Shown here one piece after another: positions 28,479 through 37,664 of a stretch of DNA of 64,000 nt. Positions within the stretch are counted from its first letter, which is position 1, and the number at the start of each line of letters is the position of its first letter. The notes under the pieces are model-generated. The model saw nothing but the letters and a program-made list of their open reading frames with translations. It made no database searches and had not been told where the DNA came from. A program made the translations under genes and the position numbers. The stretch comes from Geobacter sp. (GTDB lineage Bacteria > Desulfobacterota > Desulfuromonadia > Geobacterales > Geobacteraceae). The stretch is taken from assembly GCA_003574885.1 (NCBI GenBank), contig PJFC01000002.1:62001-126000 (forward strand), read 5' to 3'.

Positions 28479-30884
28479 TCAGAACTTGTAGCCGAGACCC
28501 AGGGACCCGGTGTAGGTGGTGCCGTCCTGGTCGCCGTAGACATATGCGGCATCATCCAGGAACTGGGAGAACCCTGCCTGGGCTGTCATGTAGAGACTGG
28601 GTGTGAAGTTGTAGGTTCCGCCAAGATTGCACTCAATCTGTTTATAGCTCAGATCTGAGTAGCTGCTGTACCGGGAAAGATTATCGGTCGAATAAAGCTG
28701 GTTCATAATGTAGTCGGCAGTGTTGATGGGAGAGAGGTAAAGTCCATTAATCTCAGCCGTAGCATCATTGTACATGGCGTTTGCGTGCAGCTTCAGCTTG
28801 TCGGTTGCCTGGTAAGTCGTGTTCAACGAAAGGGTATGCACATCGGTGTTGTACTCGAAATTGCCACATGTCGACCCAAACTGGGTCGATGGAATAACCC
28901 CCGCTCAGCCATCGTACCATCCCTGGCAAAAATCAGTCTTGGATGTCTGCTTCATGTAGTTGTAAGCGAGGGTTATGTTCATTTTGTCAACGGGCGCATA
29001 CCATAGGGAAATTCCCGGTGAATGGGTTTGCTGCTTCCAGGTGGACTTGTTGAGGTCGTTCTCCTCCAGCTTCACGCGGTAGTAGGCGGTTGTTGAAAAT
29101 CTTGCTGAAGGAGACCATGTGGCGGTGATTGTGCCTTCGTGAATACTGTCCGGCTGGTTGGAAAGGTCTGCAGTACGCTGGTCGTAGAATGAGACGCCAT
29201 AGGTCGGACCGCCACCTACCGTTGTTGCGAAGGGAGCAGCGACCGATGTCGTCGGGACCAGAGCGGCATCCGGAGTATGGAACGGGTTGTCGATATTCTT
29301 GTAGTTGTAGCCGAGACGCATCGAAAGCGTATTGGTCGGCCTGCTGCTGACCGATGCCTTTACCTGGTGTGTCCGGGTTTCTCCGAAATAATTATCGCTT
29401 CGGTCCTCGTTCTTGTATTCATAGCCCAGGCGCATGGTAGTCCGCTTGGCAAGCCGGTATACGGTATCCAGTCCCACCGTCGCCACATCCCTCGTTATGA
29501 CCGAATATCTTGTCGGCGACAGGGAATCAGTCGTTGGTGTAAATTGGTTGGGTACCGTACCGTAGGTAGCGACGTCAACGATCGGCAGTGTGTTGAAAAA
29601 TACCCTGACGTCGTCGTTTTCGAGCTTCTCAGCCTTTCCGCGCATGGTTATTGTCAGGTTTTTCGTGGGAGTCGCGGTTATCCTGCCACCGTATGCATCA
29701 TAGGATGTCTTTAGTTTATCCCTGTCCAGTGAAAAAATGCCTGGATCGCCGGACTTTGTGCTGTCAACGGTTGTGTTCACATAACTGGCCACCATGGTGG
29801 TGTTGCTCGGCAGGTCGAGCTTGGCCTTGACGACATGACTGTCCTTGTGTGAATCAGGGGTTACGTCATACCTGAGCCCGCCGTTGCGGTAGTCATTGAG
29901 TAGCCTGTTATCGAATGCCTGGGCGCCGGTCAGGTAATTTGCCGGGAAATTGGCAGCGGGTGAGAGTGCCGGGTCATAGGTCATCGTCGGGTCGGCTCCG
30001 TGCTCCCGGAACTGTCTGTTCATGTAGGAATAATTCAGGGTCAGGAGGCCGAACTTCCCGGTGACTCCGGTCGTTATGTCACGGGTGTTTTCGTTGATGT
30101 TTTTGCTCCCCCCGGTGACGTGACACGATGTGCATTTGCTCATGCCGATGGACTGCTCCATCCCCTTGCGGTCTTCGTTCCGGTAGGTGAAGTGGAACGT
30201 CACGTTCGGAAGCTGGGGGAGGGTAAAGTCGGAATGGCTCTTCCATTCCTTGCGCACAACTGAAAAATTGGCATTGGGGGTCAGATCTTCGCCGAATACC
30301 GAAGCCCGCCCTATCTGCTGGGCCGTGTATCCTGCCGTTGGAGCCCAGGAGTTGGCGACATATCGGGTTCCGGTGGCCGTATTAGTTATCAGGAAGCCCG
30401 GTACAAAGTTGGGGGTAATCGTATTGCTGCTTTCAAGGTATGCAGTATTGGCGCCTATAGCCGTCGGGGTTCCTGTAAAAGCTGAAGGTGGTTTGGGGAT
30501 TGCGGCGTCCAGATAGTTTATCTGGTCATGGTCAAGCCAATGCTGAAATACATCGTAGCTGAAACTCGATTTAAAGGCCCGCTTGACGTCTACTTTTGCA
30601 TGATGGGTCTGGTCCCTGGAGTCCATGAATCTGGAGTCACCATCCAGGGTGATGCCTGCTCCACTGACACTAAGGTCGACTTTACCATAGGGGTTGACCC
30701 CCGGTTTGGTTCTTATGGAGGAATACTCATTCACGCGTCTGATGTCGTCCGATACTGCCAGCCCTGCACCACCGGTTTCAATGGTCGCCTCCAGACCCTT
30801 TGAGGCCTGTTCCGCGAAAAGTGAAATCGGAGCGTAGAGTACCAGTACCGGCAAAACTATCAGCCATTTTCTGGATTTCTTCAT
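28479..30884 (-). CDS. MtrB/PioB-like outer-membrane porin with in-frame TGA (possible selenoprotein)
   Basis: Beta-barrel partner of a periplasmic multiheme cytochrome, of the MtrB/PioB decaheme-associated family. A signal peptide (MKKSRKWLIVLPVLVLYAPI...LFA) is followed by many alternating amphipathic strands; the C-terminus ends GLGYKF, a normal terminal aromatic outer-membrane signal. One CTSCH heme motif lies mid-protein. Codon 660 (28907-28905) is TGA; the frame continues unbroken for 141 codons that look like the same barrel, so the two parts are one gene. A SECIS-like hairpin follows the TGA, so selenocysteine is plausible; nonsense mutation or sequencing error is the alternative. Without readthrough the barrel would lose its last strands. 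ATG at 30884 has AAAGGAG upstream. It lies 30 bp behind the decaheme gene, which it probably houses. Confidence 0.8.
28871..28907 (-). promoter_or_regulatory. SECIS-like hairpin after in-frame TGA
   Basis: Minus strand: TGA (28907-28905), 15-nt spacer, arm TCGACCCA (28889-28882 read as its complement pair), loop GTT (28881-28879), arm TGGGTCGA. The 8-bp stem is perfect and CCA/TGG can pair beyond a small internal mismatch. Bacterial SECIS elements typically need an apical loop 16-37 nt after the UGA, a short loop with a G in the first two positions and an upper stem of 4-16 bp; all three hold here. A chance palindrome in coding sequence cannot be excluded. Confidence 0.5.
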
Positions 30885-30914
30885 ATCTGCTCCTTTACTC
30901 ATATTCAGTTCAGG

Positions 30915-31985
30915 TTAACGAGTAAGGCCCTTGGCTCCGTCGGGCCAGCCTCTAGATCCATCGGTGTTAACGGAAGGTGCTGTTTGCGAGGGGAGGTCGC
31001 TGCCATGGACCTGGGAATGGCAGACGGTGCATTTGGTGCCAAATGCTTTAGCCCATCCTTCAGCGCCGTGACTGCTCTCAAACTGAACCGAATTGGTTGC
31101 TGAGAGCGCTCCGCTTGGATTGGTGTTGGCATCGTAAGCCACGTTGCCGGGGGCGATGGTCGCGCCGGTCCTGATGGTATGGAAGTGGCTTTCGTGGCAC
31201 TGGAGGCAGAGGAATGGCTCGTTCTGCTTGAGGAGATTGTTTGCAACACTGCCGTGGGCGTCATGACAGATGGTGCAATCCTCCTGAACCGGGGCGTGTT
31301 CGAACACGAAGGGCCCCTGATACCGGCTGTGGCAGGTAAGGCAGAGGTCGTTCGCACGCTCCTCGGTCTTGAGACTCTTCTGCCCGGTGCCATGGGGTTG
31401 ATGACAGCTCGTACAGGTCATCTTCCCTTCCCGTATCGGGTGGTGTGAGGGGAACTCGGCCTTGGCCCGGTACTCCTGATGGCATGAGTAACAGAGATCC
31501 GGCTGGGGAAGCTTCAGACTGTGTTTGGCTTTCTTGCTCTGATGGATTTTGTGGCAGTCGGTACAGGTAACGTCATTGAGCGCGTGCTCATTGCCGGCCC
31601 ATTCCATGTGAGTGCCTGCTGAATGGCACTTGAGGCAGATTGCCGAGGCTTGATCCGGGGAGATGCTCGAGAAGGAGAGAATCTGGGCCGTATCACCTGC
31701 AGCTGCGTGGATGCTGCCGGCTCCGTGGCAGGACTCACATCCCTTGGTTCCACCCATTACCTCGAAGTCAGCAAGTTTGCCATGGATAGTGTCGGCAAAC
31801 GGTTCGACGATCTTCTCATGGCACTGGGCGCAGTCTTTGTCGCCAACGTACGTTGCGCCTTCGATCACCGGCAGTGTCAGGATCCGTTCCCTGATAGCCC
31901 CTGTGGCGCAGGCAGCGACTACTGTTGTCGCTGCCAGGAGCACGGCCAGCCGCACGGCACTGGTGTGCAAAATGTTTTTTCGCAT
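30915..31985 (-). CDS. Decaheme cytochrome c, MtrA/DmsE-like lipoprotein
   Basis: 356 residues with ten CXXCH motifs (CAQCH, CESCH, CLKCH, CTDCH, CYSCH, CTSCH, CLTCH, CTICH, CLQCH, CTVCH), spaced as in the MtrA/DmsE decaheme family. The signal ends in a lipobox-like VVAAC with Cys at 26, so it is probably a lipoprotein rather than a soluble periplasmic protein as in Shewanella MtrA. It should sit in the barrel encoded by the next gene and pass electrons across the outer membrane. No extracellular MtrC/OmcB-type partner is encoded beside it. ATG at 31985 has AAAGGAG upstream. Confidence 0.88.
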   Translation of the reverse strand: MRKNILHTSAVRLAVLLAATTVVAACATGAIRERILTLPVIEGATYVGDKDCAQCHEKIVEPFADTIHGKLADFEVMGGTKGCESCHGAGSIHAAAGDTAQILSFSSISPDQASAICLKCHSAGTHMEWAGNEHALNDVTCTDCHKIHQSKKAKHSLKLPQPDLCYSCHQEYRAKAEFPSHHPIREGKMTCTSCHQPHGTGQKSLKTEERANDLCLTCHSRYQGPFVFEHAPVQEDCTICHDAHGSVANNLLKQNEPFLCLQCHESHFHTIRTGATIAPGNVAYDANTNPSGALSATNSVQFESSHGAEGWAKAFGTKCTVCHSQVHGSDLPSQTAPSVNTDGSRGWPDGAKGLTR

Positions 31986-32155
31986 AACTGCTCCTTTCGT
32001 GATGCTGCTACTGCTGTGAATATCACGTCGAAGCCTGCTGATCTGCAGGCAAAGCCATACGCGCCCGTCACCTCCTTCCTTGCATTGGCATGAATGATGT
32101 ATGAATATCGTATCGTTACCTTCAGTAGGCACTCTAACCGCTATTTGGCCAACAA

Positions 32156-32191
32156 ATAAAGCGAATCATTCTTATACTGATATAAGCGAAT
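32156..32191. promoter_or_regulatory. Candidate LysR operator
   Basis: In the gap between the decaheme gene and the divergent LysR gene, two direct copies of AAGCGAAT (ending at 32166 and 32191) flank ATTCTTATA, and the latter with the second copy forms an imperfect inverted repeat around CTGA. Position and shape suit a LysR-type autoregulatory site; binding is inferred. Confidence 0.4.
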
Positions 32192-32224
32192 TTAATAGAT
32201 TGTGTTTTGTGGAGGGGAAAGGCT

Positions 32225-33151
32225 TTGGAAACCTGCTATTTGAAAACACTTTTAATCGTTGCGGAGACCGGCAGCTTCTCGAAAGCCGCGCATGAACTCC
32301 ATGTCTCACAGTCCGCGGTTTCACAGAGGGTAAAGTTTCTGGAAGACCGTTATGGCCACCAACTTCTCGATCGGTCCAGTCCGCAGCTCACGGCAACCGA
32401 GGTCGGGAGCCTGGTGATCAGGAAGGCAGAGAAAATTCTTGGATTGGAGCTTGAGTTGCAGGAAGAGATTCGTCAGGTGGGGAGGGAAAACCGATTGGCA
32501 CTTTCATGCACCCCCGCCTTCGGTATTGCGTACCTGCCGGGGATGCTTAACAGATTCATGCGCCAGAATTCCGATGTCGTGGACTTCAAATTCATCTTTT
32601 CGACGCCGGAACAGGCCATACGGGGATTACAGGAAAGAACTTTCGATGTTGGGGTTATTGAGCACTGCGGTGATCTGGAAATGTGCGATTTCAAGACCCA
32701 TACACTTCCCCAAGATGAACTGGTGTTCATCAGTTCTCCGGAGCTGGGGATTCCCGAAGGGCATGTCCCTGTCGAGGCTCTGCTGGGGCATCTGCTCTTT
32801 ACCCGTAAGGAGGGGTGCAGTTCCAGGAAGCTCCTGACGAAGAACATGGTGTCCATCGGACGTACTATCCATGATTTTGTCAAGGTGCTGATTTATGATG
32901 ATCTTCGTCTCACCGTACAAAGCGTTATGGGGGGTGAGGGGGTCTCATTCGTTTCCAGGAGTCTGGTGAAAGATCAGTTGCTCGGTGGTCAGCTGCGGGA
33001 GCACCGTGTCGATGGTTTCTGCCACAACCGTTTGCGGACTGTGGCGATAAACAGGAAGCGCGCTCTTGACCCGACCCTGAAGATGTTTGTCGAGTGCATT
33101 TTCGCCACGCTCCCCCAGCACGACGAGTGTAGTCTCAATGCTATAATATGA
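32225..33151 (+). CDS. LysR-family transcriptional regulator
   Basis: 308 residues. N-terminal winged helix-turn-helix (YLKTLLIVAETGSFSKAAHELHVSQSAVSQRVKFLE), followed by a LysR substrate-binding domain (LSCTPAFGIAYLPGML, DVGVIEHCGD). The start is taken as TTG at 32225 because GGAGGGG lies 7 nt upstream and the family pattern begins there. It is divergent from the decaheme/porin operon and convergent with the MCP gene, so it most likely controls the conduit genes. The effector is unknown. Confidence 0.9.
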   Translation: METCYLKTLLIVAETGSFSKAAHELHVSQSAVSQRVKFLEDRYGHQLLDRSSPQLTATEVGSLVIRKAEKILGLELELQEEIRQVGRENRLALSCTPAFGIAYLPGMLNRFMRQNSDVVDFKFIFSTPEQAIRGLQERTFDVGVIEHCGDLEMCDFKTHTLPQDELVFISSPELGIPEGHVPVEALLGHLLFTRKEGCSSRKLLTKNMVSIGRTIHDFVKVLIYDDLRLTVQSVMGGEGVSFVSRSLVKDQLLGGQLREHRVDGFCHNRLRTVAINRKRALDPTLKMFVECIFATLPQHDECSLNAII

Positions 33152-33183
33152 CGGTTTCTTTGTTTCTGAGGGGGCTTTCACTG

Positions 33184-35406
33184 CTATTCATCTGATGACG
33201 TCACCTTGAATTTACCCATTTCTTTCTGCATGAGCTCCATCTGCCCCGTCAGGCTTGCCACCGCTTCATCCATAACCTTGCTGGCCTGCAGGTTGATGGC
33301 TGACGATTGCTGGATATTTCCCACCGCCTGAACTATCTGTCCGCTTCCGCGGCTCTGTTCTTCAGTAGCGTTCTTGATCTGCTGGACCATGTCCGTCATG
33401 TCTTCGGCAGAGTGAGCAATGAAGATCCCTCCCTTGCTCTGTTCCCTGGTGGACAGCCGTACCTGACCGGTGAGCGTTTTCATCCGTTCCGAGGCCCCTG
33501 TTATCATGTCGCTCGCCGTGGACTGCTGCCGTGTAGCAGAGGCTATCTGACCGACCATCTCTGAAATACGTTCCATAGCCTCCCGTATCATCTGGCTCCC
33601 TCTCGCCTGTTCCTCGGTGGCGCGAGCTATGGAGTCCATCTGTTCTGATGTCCGTTCAACACCGTTGACAATCTGGTTCAAAGCCTCTCCGGATTTCAGT
33701 GAAAGCTGTTCGCCCCTGCTTATGCTCTGTTCCGCGTCCTTGATTGAGGAGACGGCCCGCTGGCTTTCTTCCTGGACGGCCTTGATGACCTGGGATATCT
33801 CCCGGGTGGAGTTGCTCGTCTGTTCTGCCAGTTCCTTAATCTCGTCGGCTACCACCGCGAACCCTTTGCCGTGCTCACCGGCCTGTGCGGCGATGATAGC
33901 GGCATTAAGCGCCAAGAGGTTTGTCTGGTCGGCGACGGAATCTATCACGGAGAGAATGGCGCCGATGTCCCGGGCACGGGTTGACAGAGACTCGATGGCA
34001 TCCGTCGTGATGCGGGAGGCACGCCGGATATCCGTGATGCCGGCGATGGTCGCGTCCACTGCGATCTGACCGCTTTCAGCGTCCTTGCGTACGGTTTGGG
34101 AGATGGCGGCGGTTTCCATGGCGTTCTGCTCTACTTCACGAATCGAAACGTTCATTTGATCGATGGAACAGGCCGTACTGGTGGCTTCATCCATCAGCAC
34201 GGCTGTGCTGGAACCTATCTGCCGTATGGAGGCTGCCATTTGCACAATAGAGGAACTCACCTCTTCCACCGCAGCATCCAGGGTTTCTGCGTTCAGTGCC
34301 ACTTCTTCAATGCTTGCCGCCATTTCAAGTGTAGACGACGACATTGCCGATGCTGACATGGAAAGGTTGTCCACATTGGTTCCCACTTCCCTGATAGTGG
34401 CACCGATCTCGATTACTGCGGAGGAAGTCTGGGCGACACCGCCGGACTGCATTTCAGCCGCACCGACGACTTGAAGTGATGCGGACCGTATGTCGGTTGC
34501 TATCTGGCTCAATTTATGGAGGGTAGTCATTGTCTGTGACACCATGGCCGACAACTTGTCCGCCATGGTGTTGTAGTCGGCGCAAAGTTTTGCCATCTCG
34601 TCGCCGGAATCGACCGCAACCCGTGCAGTAAGGTCCCCCTCCGCCCCGCGATGCAGGGCATTCACGATCAGGCTGATTTTACTGGTGATGCTTCGGGTTA
34701 TCAGCATCCCGAGCAGAATAGCCATTCCAGCTGACAGGACGATTACGGCCACGAAGGCCATGGTGGCGTTTTGCCTGATTTTTGCGGATTCCTTGTCAGC
34801 CTGTATCCTCTGGCTATCAACGGTGTCTGCCAAGTCGTCGATGTCGAGTTTGGCATTTTCACTTGATTCCATTATCTGCTTTCGGGCCAGGTTGTTAAGC
34901 CTGTCATCCGCCAGGGCATTCTTGGCTGCCTGGTCCACCACTCCCGGGGTAAGTCCTTTCAAGAGAGATGCCTTGTGCGCCAGGGTCTGTTCTGCAACCT
35001 TTTCAAACTCGGCCCAGCTCGTCAGTACTCCCTGGGCCTGTTTCTCTATCGTACTCCCCTTCTTCGCCGGGGGGACACCAAGCTTATTGTCCCCGTTCAG
35101 GATTACGGCAACATTCTTTTTGAATAGATCATTCTTCTTTCGGTAATTCTCCGTATATCTGTCAAATTCGGCTTTTTCCGTCCGTACCAGGGCCGCTTCT
35201 ACCAGGTTCACCCGGCAGGCTTTCTGGTTCATCTCCATCTGTAGAACTTGCTTTTCCTGGGCGGCAGAGGTCTTCATGATGGCGTTTACCTCGCTGCCGA
35301 CTCTGTTGATGGTCCGGATACCAAAAATACCCGTGAAAGCAACAATAGCGGCCATCAGGAAGAACGCTCCGATGAGCTTGGTCCCAAGTGAAAGGTTTTT
35401 GAGCAT
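33184..35406 (-). CDS. Methyl-accepting chemotaxis protein
   Basis: 740-residue transmembrane chemoreceptor. TM1 is at about 10-30, a ~185-residue periplasmic helical sensor follows, TM2 is at about 215-235, then HAMP and a long coiled-coil signalling domain. The hairpin tip is recognisable ([31 protein letters not shown]). It has no CheR-tethering pentapeptide. It lies among cytochrome genes, 10 kb from the Che operon, which has no receptor of its own; whether they work together cannot be told. Convergent with the LysR gene. Confidence 0.93.
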   Translation of the reverse strand: MLKNLSLGTKLIGAFFLMAAIVAFTGIFGIRTINRVGSEVNAIMKTSAAQEKQVLQMEMNQKACRVNLVEAALVRTEKAEFDRYTENYRKKNDLFKKNVAVILNGDNKLGVPPAKKGSTIEKQAQGVLTSWAEFEKVAEQTLAHKASLLKGLTPGVVDQAAKNALADDRLNNLARKQIMESSENAKLDIDDLADTVDSQRIQADKESAKIRQNATMAFVAVIVLSAGMAILLGMLITRSITSKISLIVNALHRGAEGDLTARVAVDSGDEMAKLCADYNTMADKLSAMVSQTMTTLHKLSQIATDIRSASLQVVGAAEMQSGGVAQTSSAVIEIGATIREVGTNVDNLSMSASAMSSSTLEMAASIEEVALNAETLDAAVEEVSSSIVQMAASIRQIGSSTAVLMDEATSTACSIDQMNVSIREVEQNAMETAAISQTVRKDAESGQIAVDATIAGITDIRRASRITTDAIESLSTRARDIGAILSVIDSVADQTNLLALNAAIIAAQAGEHGKGFAVVADEIKELAEQTSNSTREISQVIKAVQEESQRAVSSIKDAEQSISRGEQLSLKSGEALNQIVNGVERTSEQMDSIARATEEQARGSQMIREAMERISEMVGQIASATRQQSTASDMITGASERMKTLTGQVRLSTREQSKGGIFIAHSAEDMTDMVQQIKNATEEQSRGSGQIVQAVGNIQQSSAINLQASKVMDEAVASLTGQMELMQKEMGKFKVTSSDE

Positions 35407-35608
35407 GTCTTCCCCTGCTTGATGTTGCTTGATGGTGAACTGATTTGCTCATTAACTTTAACCCTTTATCGATAGGAAATAAAGGGGGAATTGTGACCTA
35501 ATTGTAGTGGGATTCCATCGTGAAGGGTTTACGCGCTGATTGTCGGAGAAAGTTTCGATGTCATCACCGGCTTTGCCGATACTTCTGTCGTGCGTTTGAG
35601 TCATTAAA

Positions 35609-35640
35609 CAAAAAAAGGGGCGAACCTTCCGGTTCGCCCC
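35609..35640 (-). terminator. Terminator of the octaheme cytochrome gene
   Basis: Stem GGGGCGAACC / GGTTCGCCCC with a 4-nt loop, followed on the minus strand by eight T. It lies 22 bp after the stop codon. Between them is a short motif ending in CAACGAAGGA (plus strand), also found behind the porin gene. Confidence 0.88.
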
Positions 35641-35662
35641 ATCACATACAACGAAGGATTGA

Positions 35663-37048
35663 TTACCAATCCTCTTTCTGCTTCTCTATCAACTGATTGA
35701 AATAAATCTCAGGATTGGTCAGCTTTTTGATCTCCTTGTCTGAATAGCCGAGATCCTTGAAATTGATGACACCGTTCACTCCGTGGCAGTTGATGCAGTT
35801 AAGTGCCTTGGACTTTGTGACCAGGTGGTTGCTGCCGAAATAGATGGTCTGCCAGCCGGGAACGGCGTTTTTTGCAATGTCCGCAGGGTTTTTCATGCCA
35901 AGGGTCCGCGCAGCGGATTCAACCCCTGCACGTGCATTGCCATTTGACATGGGAGGGGCAAAGTCCATGGAGAGAAGATTACCGGTCTTTTTGTCGTAGA
36001 ACGCTTTCCCCATGTAAATCTTGAATGGATATATCTTGCTCTTTCCATCCTTGCGGCTTCCATTTGGTCCGATGAAGTGCTGCTCGTTACGGACGGTCTT
36101 GTTGTACCAAGCATACACCGGTGCGGTGGCGTTTGCTTCCTGCTTCAGTGTCGTCGGCTCGTAGAAACCGTCGCCGCCTTTTTCCCATACGGTGAAGTCT
36201 TTCGCTACGGCCCCGCCGGTTCGGGGGATATGGCAGGTCTGGCAAGCGATCTTGGAAGTATGGTTGTTGTAGGCAGCAGAAAGGCCTTTATGTGGTTTTT
36301 CGCCATGGCAGTCGGTACAGGCCACGCGAACCCCGTCATTGGCCCAGTTGTTCGGATCGAAACCGGTCGGGATTTTATGGTTTTTAGCCTTGTGACAATC
36401 CACGCAGACCATTCCCTTTGCTGCATGGGCGTCTGTTTCCTTGGTGAAGGAAAAGCCCCGCTTGACGAGCACGCCGCCACCAGCTGCCTCATGGCATACC
36501 ATGCAGTTTTTTACCGTCGGCTTGGCGATGGCAAGCGCCGCCTTGGTGCTCCGGTCCTGTCCCATGACGACCTGCCCTTTTTCATTCTTGAACGGTTTGC
36601 GCTGCCGGAAGTCGTAATCGGTTGAGTGGCAGACCAGGCAGTCAATGGCGTTTTCGGCCTCGGGTCCGGTACTCCCCACGTCGCTCACGTGGTTGCCCGG
36701 GTGGCAGGTGTTACAGCCGGTGAACTTGGATTTCCCCTCGGCGTTCTTGGGGATCTCTTTCAGGTTGTTGACAATGTCGTTCCCGTTGCACATGGTGTAG
36801 ATACGGTTTTTCATGCCGTATTCCTTCTTCGGGTCCAGGTTTGAAACATTGTCAACTTTTGAGGCGTGTTTCCAGTGCACCGAGTCGATAAAGCCTTTGG
36901 TGGTGCCGGGATGGCATTCTTCGCAGGTGGCTGGCCCCTTGTAGCCGTTTTTCTCGATCTCGCTCTTGCCCGGATGTTCTGCTCCCCATACGCCGGCTGC
37001 ACAGAGTACTGCAAGCAGGGCCGAAGAGATCGTCACCGTCAGTTTCAT
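35663..37048 (-). CDS. Octaheme c-type cytochrome, tetrathionate-reductase-like
   Basis: 461-residue exported cytochrome with a signal peptide (MKLTVTISSALLAVLCAAGVWGA) and eight CXXCH motifs (CEECH, CNTCH, CLVCH, CMVCH, CVDCH, CTDCH, CQTCH, CINCH). Heme spacing and the SVHWKH segment after the first heme resemble the octaheme tetrathionate reductase (OTR) family, whose physiological substrate is uncertain. Periplasmic location is expected. ATG at 37048 has AAAAGGAG upstream. It is a single-gene unit with its own terminator and AT-rich promoter region. The family assignment is moderate. Confidence 0.75.
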   Translation of the reverse strand: MKLTVTISSALLAVLCAAGVWGAEHPGKSEIEKNGYKGPATCEECHPGTTKGFIDSVHWKHASKVDNVSNLDPKKEYGMKNRIYTMCNGNDIVNNLKEIPKNAEGKSKFTGCNTCHPGNHVSDVGSTGPEAENAIDCLVCHSTDYDFRQRKPFKNEKGQVVMGQDRSTKAALAIAKPTVKNCMVCHEAAGGGVLVKRGFSFTKETDAHAAKGMVCVDCHKAKNHKIPTGFDPNNWANDGVRVACTDCHGEKPHKGLSAAYNNHTSKIACQTCHIPRTGGAVAKDFTVWEKGGDGFYEPTTLKQEANATAPVYAWYNKTVRNEQHFIGPNGSRKDGKSKIYPFKIYMGKAFYDKKTGNLLSMDFAPPMSNGNARAGVESAARTLGMKNPADIAKNAVPGWQTIYFGSNHLVTKSKALNCINCHGVNGVINFKDLGYSDKEIKKLTNPEIYFNQLIEKQKEDW

Positions 37049-37091
37049 GATATCTGCTCCTTTTTCTTGATAGGTTAAACTGCTGTTAATA

Positions 37092-37135
37092 ATTCGTAAA
37101 TTCATTGTATATAATATATTCATATAAACGAATTA
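37092..37135. promoter_or_regulatory. Inverted repeat upstream of octaheme gene
   Basis: AATTCGT (37092-37098) and ACGAATT (37129-37135) form an inverted repeat 30 bp apart in a very AT-rich stretch upstream of the octaheme gene. ATAAACGAATT resembles the ATAAGCGAATT motif near the LysR gene, so both may bind the same regulator. Confidence 0.35.
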
Positions 37136-37143
37136 ATGGTCGG

Positions 37144-37177
37144 AAAAAAATTGCAGCGCTTAAAAATCACTGCAATT
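37144..37177 (-). terminator. Terminator of the small exported protein gene
   Basis: AATTGCAG / CTGCAATT with a 13-nt loop, followed on the minus strand by seven T, about 30 bp after the stop codon of the 108-residue gene. Confidence 0.7.
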
Positions 37178-37207
37178 CAACGTATCGAATCTGAAACGTG
37201 CTGCGAC

Positions 37208-37534
37208 TCAGCAGCCGGCAGTTTTTCGGAACAGTTTGCTGACATTCTTGCCGTCGATGACCTCGTACTTGCAGCGAATCTCGTCACCAACAACGATGCG
37301 GTGGTCCTTGAACTTGTCAAGGGTCAGATCGTCGTTGATGGTAATTTCCACCAGTTTTTCGGTTTTGTTGTCTTTGAGGGTGGCGGTTGCAGTCTTGGCG
37401 TCCTTGCCGGCGATGTCGATTTTGGTGATGACGCCGACCATTTTGATTTCTTCGGCGCTGGCGACTTTGCTGAAGGACAGGACGCTGAGGGCTACGAGTG
37501 CGAACACAATCATTACTGCGACTGACTTTTTCAT
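37208..37534 (-). CDS. Small exported protein, unknown function
   Basis: 108 residues with a clear signal peptide (MKKSVAVMIVFALVALSVLSF...ASA). The mature ~82 residues are charged, with alternating beta-like stretches (IKMVGVITKIDIAG, KLVEITINDD, HRIVVGDEI), resembling a small OB- or beta-barrel fold, and one Cys at the C-terminus. No family is recognised. It lies between the octaheme cytochrome and a barrel protein and has its own AAGGAG site and terminator, so a periplasmic role with these is plausible. Confidence 0.75.
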   Translation of the reverse strand: MKKSVAVMIVFALVALSVLSFSKVASAEEIKMVGVITKIDIAGKDAKTATATLKDNKTEKLVEITINDDLTLDKFKDHRIVVGDEIRCKYEVIDGKNVSKLFRKTAGC

Positions 37535-37631
37535 TGTTATTCTCCTTTTTAACTTCGTGCTTACATCAGTACTTTAAATTGTACCCGATAAATTACAAGA
37601 CGGAAACAATTATTTGTTGGCTGATTGTAAT

Positions 37632-37656
37632 GCGAGGGGGCATTGAGCCCCCTCGC
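37632..37656 (-). terminator. Terminator of the DUF3373-like porin gene
   Basis: Perfect 10-bp stem GCGAGGGGGC / GCCCCCTCGC, loop of 5, located 9 bp after the stop codon. There is no T-run on the minus strand, so it may terminate weakly or protect the transcript end. Confidence 0.55.
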
Positions 37657-37664
37657 TACAAGGA

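Noticed and set aside
28479-30902. Reading the porin region as two genes or as a frameshift
   Set aside because: Both parts are in the same frame and separated by a single TGA; the downstream part has no ribosome site or signal peptide and continues the barrel.
32023-32058. 11-residue leader peptide before the decaheme gene (minus strand, behind AAGGAGG)
   Set aside because: Good ribosome site, but too short to judge and no attenuator hairpin nearby.
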